This document shows, piece after piece, positions 46,745 through 52,220 of a stretch of 64,000 bases of DNA. The DNA comes from Salinarimonas rosea DSM 21201 (GTDB lineage: Bacteria; Pseudomonadota; Alphaproteobacteria; Rhizobiales; Beijerinckiaceae). A program made the translations under genes and the position numbers. The stretch spans positions 109,947-173,946 of the forward strand of contig NZ_AUBC01000005.1 of the NCBI RefSeq assembly GCF_000429045.1, in the 5' to 3' direction. Within the stretch, counting starts at the first letter, position 1. Every line of letters begins with the position of its first letter. The notes under the pieces were generated by a model. The model saw only the letters and a list, made by a program, of their open reading frames with translations. It searched no databases and had not been told where the DNA came from.

Positions 46745-47302
46745 ATGCGTCTCGACCTCATCCTGCGCGACTACGTGCGGCCGCTCGGCTTCAAGTCGAG
46801 GCCGGCCAGCGACTACAACATCGAGTATCCGTGGATGCGCGAGCGCGACCGCCTCGAGCTCTTGCGCGCCCGTCACGACCTGCTACACGCGCATGCGGAT
46901 CTCCGCGACATCCGCGAGCGGGACGGGCGCCTCGGGCCGGTCTACGAGCACATGATCGCTGACGAGGACGCGCAGATCGCGCGCATCGACGCGCTGCTCG
47001 GGCGGATCCGCGAGCTCGACGAGCGCTTCGGCGCGGACCTTCACGACGAGGAGCGCGAGTACGCCCGCGGCGGCCCGCGCGGGATGTCCGGCGCGGGCGT
47101 CGTCAAGGCCGCGCGCGAGGTCGCCGGGATGTCGGCGCAAGAATTCGGCCACCTGCTGGGCTACAAAGGCACCGACGGTACCCGCGCCAAGCGGGTCTAC
47201 GAGCTCGAGCAAGGCAAGCGCGACATCCCCGGCGCGATGGAGCAGCTCTGCCGAGTCATCGTCGACGCCGGCTACGTCCCCGGCGTCCTGCTCTACCGCT
47301 GA
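46745..47302 (+). CDS. HTH protein with helical N-terminal domain (185 aa)
   Basis: Starts MRLDLILRDYVRPL at ATG 46745 after GGAGGACACCG. The N-terminal ~115 residues are a charged helical bundle. The C-terminal ~70 (KAAREVAGMSAQEFGHLLGY, then RVYELEQGKRDIPGAMEQLC) are an XRE-type HTH of the kind that tests for a DNA operator. A second regulator in the right-end operon. Confidence 0.7.
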   Translation: MRLDLILRDYVRPLGFKSRPASDYNIEYPWMRERDRLELLRARHDLLHAHADLRDIRERDGRLGPVYEHMIADEDAQIARIDALLGRIRELDERFGADLHDEEREYARGGPRGMSGAGVVKAAREVAGMSAQEFGHLLGYKGTDGTRAKRVYELEQGKRDIPGAMEQLCRVIVDAGYVPGVLLYR

Positions 47303-47347
47303 CACCGCCGAAGGATTCGAAGCCCCCTCCCACGAGAGGGCTTCTTC

Positions 47348-47368
47348 CTTGCGCCGAGCCGTGCCTGT
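47348..47368 (+). promoter_or_regulatory. CTTGC-N9-TGCCTGT element
   Basis: The phage-wide element preceded by GGGCTTCTTC, 27 bases before the ATG at 47396. The preceding GAAGGATTCGAAG resembles the operator word at 7774. Confidence 0.5.
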
Positions 47369-47395
47369 GTCGATCGGGCACCATGGAGGGGACGG

Positions 47396-48199
47396 ATGCG
47401 ATACGGGATGTACGGGCACCTGAGCGAGCGGGAGGACTTGCTGGAGCAGCTCGCTTGGATCGGCGTAGACGGCGACCGGGCCGTCCTTTACGCCACCGAC
47501 GGGAGCGTGCTCGGCGGACCGGTGGATCCGGTCGCGCATGTGAAGGCACTCGACGAGGCGGTCCGCGCTGGCTTCATCACGCACGAGCAGGCCTGCGAGC
47601 AGTTCGGGCTCGACTGGAAAGATGTGCGGATCCAGCAGCTCGAGGAGCAGGTTCGGGCGCTGGAGCTCGGGCTCGACTACCCCAATCGCGAGGTCGCGGC
47701 CCTCCGCCGCCAGGTGGCTGATCTCGAGGAGCAGATCGCCGATCGCGAGAGGCGGATCGACCGCGTCGTCGACAAGGCCCTCGCCGCCGAGCGCGAGATC
47801 GCCGCCCTCCGCCGCCAGGTGGCTGATCTGGAGACGGAGAACGGCCGCATCGCCGACCGGCTCGAGGACGCCGGGCCGGCCTCGGCGCCCGCTGTCTCAT
47901 GGGACCCCTTCGCCTGCCGCGCCGACGTCCACGCCAGCCTCGACCGAATCCTTGAGGCGATCGCGCGGATGACCGGCGAGGTGATCTGCGCGTGCGTCGA
48001 CGAGACCGGCACGGCGAGGATCTACTGCGATCCGCACGGCCGCATCGCGCGCCGGCTGCTTCCCGTCTACGGCTCCTGGTCGACGCTGCACCAGATCCTC
48101 GAGGGGATCGTCATCGGGCTCACGGCCGAGCGCGAGGCGCAGGACGAGGCCCGCCGGCAGGACGCCGAGCGTAGGGCGAGGAGGCAGGCATGCCGATGA
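47396..48199 (+). CDS. coiled-coil phage protein with internal duplication (267 aa)
   Basis: A 267-aa protein. The N-terminal ~80 residues are globular, followed by a long coiled coil (about 80-160) holding two copies of EVAALRRQVADLE-type sequence. At DNA level a 26-base word is identical at 47699-47724 and 47804-47829, exactly 105 bases or five heptads apart, so the coil was lengthened by a recent in-frame duplication. The C-terminal part (CACVDETGTARIYCDPHGRI) may bind metal. Function unknown. Confidence 0.65.
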   Translation: MRYGMYGHLSEREDLLEQLAWIGVDGDRAVLYATDGSVLGGPVDPVAHVKALDEAVRAGFITHEQACEQFGLDWKDVRIQQLEEQVRALELGLDYPNREVAALRRQVADLEEQIADRERRIDRVVDKALAAEREIAALRRQVADLETENGRIADRLEDAGPASAPAVSWDPFACRADVHASLDRILEAIARMTGEVICACVDETGTARIYCDPHGRIARRLLPVYGSWSTLHQILEGIVIGLTAEREAQDEARRQDAERRARRQACR

Positions 48200-48654
48200 T
48201 CCAGTCTGCCGCCCAACTCTCGGCCATGATGCAGATCGCGGCCGCGATCGACCCGGACGTCTCAGATGCTGAGATGCGCCACCTCGCGACGACCGGCATG
48301 CTCGCGCGGCTGGACACCGACGGGGACTTTCACCCCTTCGGTCAGCGCGTGTCGCTCACGTGCGCGCACGGCGTCCTGCGCGTGAGGGACGAGGCAGGCC
48401 GGAAGCTCAAAGAGGGCGTCGACTACGAAGTCGTCGACGGCGATCGAGCGATCAAACTCCTCCGCGGCGTCGAGGGCCTCGTCGTCGACTACGTGCGCGA
48501 TATCGCCGCCGAGAAGCGCGCCTACAGCGACGCCGTCAAGCGCCGCCGGCGCAGTCCCGTCCCGCCCACGGCGAGCCCAGACGCCGCGGACAAGCGCCGC
48601 GCAAGGCAGAGAGCGCAGAAACGCGCGCGCAAGGCGACCAGGAGGCATGGATGA
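48190..48654 (+). CDS. phage protein with basic tail (154 aa)
   Basis: A 154-aa protein overlapping the coiled-coil gene by ten bases. The middle (QRVSLTCAHGVLRVRDEAGR, EGVDYEVVDGDRAIKLLRGV) is a beta-rich compact domain. The last ~45 residues are very basic (KRRRRSPVPP, RRARQRAQKRARKATRRHG), suggesting nucleic-acid binding. The gene ends within the next start codon. Function unknown. Confidence 0.6.
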   Translation: MPMIQSAAQLSAMMQIAAAIDPDVSDAEMRHLATTGMLARLDTDGDFHPFGQRVSLTCAHGVLRVRDEAGRKLKEGVDYEVVDGDRAIKLLRGVEGLVVDYVRDIAAEKRAYSDAVKRRRRSPVPPTASPDAADKRRARQRAQKRARKATRRHG

Positions 48655-48872
48655 CGACCACGATCGAGAGCACCCGGATCCAGCGGCTCGAGGCCGCGCT
48701 CCGGCGCGAGCTCGAGCTTTTCGAGTACGACGCGCGGGAGATGACGACGCTGGTCCTGCAGACGCCTCCCGGAGGGCCCGGCGACCCGATGCGAGGGCTG
48801 ATGGCCCAGGTCGCCGAGAATGCACGCCTCCGCGCGGAGAGGATCCGTGCAGCGCTGGAGGACGGCCGATGA
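48651..48872 (+). CDS. small helical phage protein (73 aa)
   Basis: The ATG at 48651 overlaps the preceding TGA and is preceded by ACCAGGAGGC. The protein is nearly all helix (RIQRLEAALRRELELFEYDA; RGLMAQVAENARLRAERIRA) with a central turn (QTPPGGPGDP), consistent with a helical hairpin. Function unknown. Confidence 0.55.
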   Translation: MTTTIESTRIQRLEAALRRELELFEYDAREMTTLVLQTPPGGPGDPMRGLMAQVAENARLRAERIRAALEDGR

Positions 48873-49102
48873 CCAAACCTACCCGCGCCCACACCCTCAT
48901 CCTGAGCGCTGGCGGCGACACGGCGGACGACCTCGCGTGCGAGCTTCGGTCCCTCGCGACGGCGCTCGAGCGCGGCGAGCTGACGGAAGGCACGGCCGGG
49001 TCGCCGTCGCACGGGAGCATCTACTCGTACAAGCGCCGGGAGGTCTCGCACGCGCAGTATTTCGCGGAGCTCGAGGCGTGGCTGGCGCGGAGGAAGGCGT
49101 GA
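48869..49102 (+). CDS. small conserved phage protein (77 aa)
   Basis: A start/stop overlap of four bases with the previous gene. The pattern LILSAGGDTADDLACELRSL and GSIYSYKRREVSHAQYFAEL is one I recognise from short uncharacterised proteins in several unrelated phages, pointing to a conserved accessory role. No catalytic residues stand out. Confidence 0.6.
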   Translation: MTKPTRAHTLILSAGGDTADDLACELRSLATALERGELTEGTAGSPSHGSIYSYKRREVSHAQYFAELEAWLARRKA

Positions 49103-49103
49103 C

Positions 49104-49316
49104 ATGCCCCGTCCGTACCCCCGCACCTGGCGCGTCGTCGAGCAGGACGACTTCCTCTCGCAGTCAGACGCCCGGGCATGGATAGACAGCCAGATCGCGG
49201 CACCGCCGTCCGGCTACGGCTCGCCGGGCTATGGGCTCGGCAGCTACTGGAGCCCGGGCTGGGGGCGCCGTTGGTACGCGAAGGTGACGTGGAAGCCGAC
49301 GGAGCCCGCGTTGTAA
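49104..49316 (+). CDS. small Gly/Tyr/Trp-rich phage protein (70 aa)
   Basis: A 70-aa protein with an aromatic, Gly-rich segment (PPSGYGSPGYGLGSYWSPGW) and beta-like ends. Its stop codon lies inside the 34-bp perfect palindrome at 49308, so the palindrome forms part of the 3' end. Function unknown. Confidence 0.55.
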   Translation: MPRPYPRTWRVVEQDDFLSQSDARAWIDSQIAAPPSGYGSPGYGLGSYWSPGWGRRWYAKVTWKPTEPAL

Positions 49317-49341
49317 CTTTTCGTACGAAAAGTTACAACGC
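49308..49341. repeat. 34-bp perfect palindrome
   Basis: The arms are GCGTTGTAACTTTTCGT and its exact reverse complement with no central gap. It sits at the end of one gene and about 86 bases before the next start. Possibilities are an operator for a dimeric repressor, a partition or ParB-type site, or a hairpin processed in RNA. It is in a locally AT-rich patch unlike its surroundings. Confidence 0.8.
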
Positions 49342-49426
49342 CCGACCGGTCCTTGCGAAGGACTCGCGACCGGGCTATCCTTCGAATCCTACGTCGGCCT
49401 TCGCCGACGGAACCACGGAGACACCG

Positions 49427-49993
49427 ATGCCGAAGTACGATTCCCCCTGGAAGCCTTTGCGCGATTTCCGCGACGAGCGCCCGTTTTGGAAGCGTCTCGG
49501 CGAAGAGGCGACCGACGCGCTCGAGCGCGCCGAGCGCTACGCCGCCGAGATCGGCCCCAGGCGCGCGAGCCGGACGACCGGTCTGATGCCGGTCCTGCGC
49601 GGCGCCGATCTGATCCGGGCGGCCGTCGAGGCGTGCGGACGCTACGAGCTCTCCGACGACGACCTGCTCGCGCTCAAGCGCCTCCAACGCTACGGAGCCA
49701 AAACCGTCGGCCGGCACCTGAAGTATCTCGACCTCGCCGCGCAGGTGCGCGAGCCCGAGCGCGTCGTCGACGGCATCCAGGTCTCGCACGCGTATTTCGA
49801 GACGATCTACCGCGCGGAGATCGTCGTGATCGGCGTCGACGTCGATACCGGGCTGATCCTCGACACGGAGACCTGGCTCTCGTGGAGCTACCCGTACCAA
49901 CGCGAGGGGTGGCCGGGAGTCGAGTGCGGCGAAGAGCGCATGCTCGAGCGCGCGCGGATCGAGCATGCGCGGCGGAGGGCGGCGGCATGCTGA
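49427..49993 (+). CDS. phage protein of unknown function (188 aa)
   Basis: The ATG at 49427 follows ACGGAGACACCG. The N-terminal part is helical (FWKRLGEEATDALERAERYA). The middle (LSDDDLLALKRLQRYGAKTV) could be a small DNA-binding helical unit, and the C-terminal part is alpha-beta (AEIVVIGVDVDTGLILDTET). It lies downstream of the palindrome and a CTTGCGAAGG hairpin-like leader. Function unknown. Confidence 0.6.
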   Translation: MPKYDSPWKPLRDFRDERPFWKRLGEEATDALERAERYAAEIGPRRASRTTGLMPVLRGADLIRAAVEACGRYELSDDDLLALKRLQRYGAKTVGRHLKYLDLAAQVREPERVVDGIQVSHAYFETIYRAEIVVIGVDVDTGLILDTETWLSWSYPYQREGWPGVECGEERMLERARIEHARRRAAAC

Positions 49994-50421
49994 CCGACGC
50001 CGACGTTCTGGACGCGCTCAGGGCTCATTTCATCCTCGAGGAGCCGGGGACGTGGTCGCCCGAGCGGCGCGAGCACGAGCTCACCTGGACGCCGGACGGA
50101 CACGACGATCTCTGGACGCTGGATGCAATCCGCCATGCGCCCGCTGATCGATATGTAGTGGATTTTGGCTACCAAGGCGTCTCCATCAACATCGACTCCG
50201 CCGAGGAACTGCAGGACCTGCTCGACCGCTACGTGATCGGCTCCCACGCGGTGCTATGCGGCATGTACCAAGGCATGCGCTCGGTCCTGGTCGCCGTCGC
50301 CGTCGAGGACCTCCCCGCGCGCGTCGCGCGCGGCGTCGGCGGCGCGGTGCCGGAGAACACGCCGGCGGGCGCCTGGCTCCGGCTCGTCGAGACCGGGAGG
50401 GTTCAAGCGAACGGCAGCTAA
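49987..50421 (+). CDS. last prophage gene (144 aa)
   Basis: A 144-aa protein overlapping the previous stop. It is alpha-beta, with LTDADVLDALRAHFILEEPG, RYVVDFGYQGVSINIDSAEE and VLVAVAVEDLPARVARGVGG. It may be immune- or anti-defence-type by location next to attR, but nothing in the sequence shows this. A hairpin overlaps its stop codon. Confidence 0.6.
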   Translation: MLTDADVLDALRAHFILEEPGTWSPERREHELTWTPDGHDDLWTLDAIRHAPADRYVVDFGYQGVSINIDSAEELQDLLDRYVIGSHAVLCGMYQGMRSVLVAVAVEDLPARVARGVGGAVPENTPAGAWLRLVETGRVQANGS

Positions 50422-50441
50422 GGCCACTATCGCTGCCGTTC
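50409..50441 (+). terminator. hairpin at the end of the prophage right operon
   Basis: A perfect 10-bp stem, GAACGGCAGC/GCTGCCGTTC, enclosing the stop codon of the last phage gene, followed by GACTTTCTAC. A second dyad, TTCTACAC/GTGTAGAA at 50446-50473, follows; it may be an integration-host-factor-like or arm-region structure. Confidence 0.6.
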
Positions 50442-50474
50442 GACTTTCTACACGCCGATGTTTCTGTGTAGAAA

Positions 50475-50497
50475 CCTGTCCCCGTACCTGTCCCCGT
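50475..50497 (+). repeat. integrase arm-type sites, right side (2 x CCTGTCCCCGT)
   Basis: Copies at 50475-50485 and 50487-50497, same orientation as the left pair at 1236-1257, 62 bp from the attR core. Together they bracket the core in the excised circle. Confidence 0.65.
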
Positions 50498-50558
50498 AGC
50501 TGCTCGGATCGGCCCGCAAAGCCTTGCGCGGCAACGATTCCTGACGGTGCGTGGCGGA

Positions 50559-50599
50559 CGTTATGAGCGGCCGGCTCTAACCATTGAGCTACGGGCCCC
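50559..50599. repeat. attR core, 41-bp direct repeat (5' tRNA half)
   Basis: Identical to 1120-1160. It is the host's original 5' tRNA half, now detached from the 3' half and unable to form a tRNA. Confidence 0.92.
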
Positions 50600-50650
50600 A
50601 GCCGGGGTGCGCCCGAGATGTACTGCACGCGCCGCGCCGCGTCATCCCTT

Positions 50651-50683
50651 TCCTGATCGCGTCCTGATCCCGTCCTGATCCCG
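50651..50683. repeat. three tandem 11-bp repeats, TCCTGATCSCG
   Basis: Copies at 50651, 50662 and 50673, the last two identical. They lie about 50-85 bases upstream of the displaced tRNA 5' end and may belong to its original upstream region. The rest of 50600-50897 shows no gene. Confidence 0.55.
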
Positions 50684-50897
50684 ATCGACGACAGGCGGGC
50701 CGATCCGGCGCGCCGCCACGCAGCGGCAGCGACGGTGCGCGAGCGCCGATCGCGCGGTGCGCTCCACCCCGGCCCCGTCCGATGCCGCCGGCAAAGCCGC
50801 GCCCGCTCGAGATGCGAACGCTCGACGCTGCCGGTTCCTGCACCAGGAATTGAAAGACGTAAATACGAATGAGTGCAGGAGCGAACAAAAACATCTC

Positions 50898-50926
50898 TTG
50901 ATTACCACGACCGCCGGTGGTATGGA
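50898..50926 (+). promoter_or_regulatory. promoter of the biosynthetic cluster with embedded dyad
   Basis: TTGATT (50898-50903) and TATGGA (50921-50926) are separated by 17 bases. A TACCAC-N8-GTGGTA inverted repeat (50903-50922) fills the spacer. The predicted start is about 40 bases before the SGNH gene, so the cluster is probably regulated by a dimeric factor. Confidence 0.55.
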
Positions 50927-50973
50927 ACCCGCCCCGCTGGTGTCGCGGGTCGAACGAGAAGGTGGGGAGGACG

Positions 50974-51975
50974 ATGTCGGCGATTTCGGACCTTACGCCT
51001 CATATGGCCGACTACGCGGGAGATTTCGCGGACTCCGGCAACATCAACTGGCTGCCTTACGTGATGTACTTCCATCCGTTCGGCTACCGCTCGGACACGG
51101 TCTCCACCGACACCAGTGGCTTTCGCTACACCGAGGCGCGCGACCGGCGCTACTCGGTCGCCGATCTCGGCGGGGTGGACGCCGTGCGGGTGATCGCGGG
51201 CTCCTCGACCGTCTTCGGCATCGGCGCGAGCCGCGACCGGCACACGCTGGCCGCGCGGCTCACCGAGAACGATCCGCGCCCCGAGGCGTGGGTGAACTTC
51301 GGCGGGCGCAGCTTCAACTCCACGCAGGAGCTCGTGCTCTTCACGCTGAACAAGCACCGCCTGCCGAAGGTCGAGGAGATCGTGCTGCTCTCGGGCTTCA
51401 ACGACCTCGGCCTCGCCCGGCTGCCGGCGCGCATGCGCGGCGAGCACGGCGCCTTCTTCATGTGCCGGGACTTCTTCGACGCCATGTCGCGCAAGAAACC
51501 GTCGACCTTCACGTCGTGGCTGCGCGGGCGCGGCGAGCGGGAGGAGGACGAGCCGCCGCCCTCCATGGCCGAGCAGATCGATTACGCGGCGGGCCTGACG
51601 CTGCGCCATCTCGACGTCTGGCGCGCGCTCGCGGCCGACATGGGCGCGACGCTCACCTACGTGCTCCAGCCACTCGCGAACTGGGTGCGCGCGACGGGCT
51701 CGCGCGAGGAGGAGGCGCTGTTCGCCGAGCTCGAGCAGCGCGGCTCGTTCACGCAGACATACGGCGACATCCTCGCCGCCGACACCCACAGGACCTACGC
51801 GCAGCGCCTGCGCGCCGGTGCCGAGGGAATGGGCGTGCGCTTCGTGGATCTCGCCCCGGTGATCGCCGCCGAGGCGGCGCCGGACCGCTGGCTGTTCGTC
51901 GACCGCATCCACTTCACGGACGACGGTCACGACTTCGTCGCGAAGCTGATGCTTCGCACGCTCACGGGAGGATAA
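50974..51975 (+). CDS. SGNH/GDSL hydrolase-like protein
   Basis: A 333-aa protein starting MSAISDLTPHMADY after GTGGGGAGG. The SGNH blocks are IAGSSTVFGIGAS (nucleophile Ser at 77-78), NFGGRSFNS, LLSGFNDLGL (Asn) and DRIHFTDDGHDFVA (Asp-His), in order. The family includes esterases and acyltransferases, and related proteins occur in peptide and siderophore clusters. It heads a run of closely spaced genes. No signal peptide, so cytoplasmic. Confidence 0.85.
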   Translation: MSAISDLTPHMADYAGDFADSGNINWLPYVMYFHPFGYRSDTVSTDTSGFRYTEARDRRYSVADLGGVDAVRVIAGSSTVFGIGASRDRHTLAARLTENDPRPEAWVNFGGRSFNSTQELVLFTLNKHRLPKVEEIVLLSGFNDLGLARLPARMRGEHGAFFMCRDFFDAMSRKKPSTFTSWLRGRGEREEDEPPPSMAEQIDYAAGLTLRHLDVWRALAADMGATLTYVLQPLANWVRATGSREEEALFAELEQRGSFTQTYGDILAADTHRTYAQRLRAGAEGMGVRFVDLAPVIAAEAAPDRWLFVDRIHFTDDGHDFVAKLMLRTLTGG

Positions 51976-51980
51976 CGATC

Positions 51981-52067
51981 ATGAAGACCATTCTCTCCTT
52001 CTTCGCCCGTCTCTTCGGCCGCAAGCCGGCCAAGAAGAAGGACGCGTCGATCTACCCGATGTTCTGA
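51981..52067 (+). CDS. 28-aa basic peptide, possible precursor or scaffold
   Basis: A very short gene six bases after the SGNH stop, with CGGGAGGATAACGATC giving a strong ribosome site. The peptide opens MKTILSFFARLFGRK, is rich in Lys/Arg in the middle, and ends DASIYPMF. The amphipathic hydrophobic head, basic hinge and distinctive aromatic end suggest a modified-peptide precursor or carrier peptide rather than random sequence. No family recognised; position inside a biosynthetic operon is the main support. Confidence 0.65.
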   Translation: MKTILSFFARLFGRKPAKKKDASIYPMF

Positions 52068-52176
52068 GCGCCCTGCGCTCCCGACACGCGATCATCGCAG
52101 GACGAGAAAGCCCGCGCGCGATGCCGCGCGAGCGGCGATGCCGCACGGGCGGCGTGCGGGCGCAAGCACCAACCAG

Positions 52177-52204
52177 CTGCACCGACCATGCTGCACCGAC
52201 CATG
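52177..52204 (+). repeat. 14-bp tandem duplication before the oxidase gene
   Basis: CTGCACCGACCATG is repeated perfectly in tandem, ending 16 bases before the ATG at 52221. The duplication adds an extra ATG in the leader and may alter initiation. Confidence 0.6.
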
Positions 52205-52220
52205 CTGGAGCGAGAGCGCG

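Larger units (their letters stand above)
1120..50599. mobile_element. integrated temperate siphovirus-like prophage, about 49.5 kb
   Basis: The element is bounded by 41-bp att repeats in a tRNA gene. It contains a tyrosine integrase next to attL, lambda-type head genes, a siphovirus tail module with tape measure, a lysis cassette, a replication primase-helicase and several divergent control regions. Every major module appears uninterrupted and I saw no insertion sequence in it, so it may be inducible. The head module is lambda-like (GpA-type TerL, gpW, gpB portal, gpC-like protease, gpD, gpE), while the replication and accessory regions are not. Paired 11-bp repeats beside both att cores look like integrase arm sites. 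Confidence 0.93.

Noticed and set aside
49308..49341. Palindrome as an intrinsic terminator
   Set aside because: No T-tract follows on either strand and there is no loop, so a protein-binding or other role is more likely.
50559..50599. A second tRNA gene at attR
   Set aside because: Only the 5' half is present; no T arm or 3' acceptor strand follows, so it cannot fold as a tRNA.
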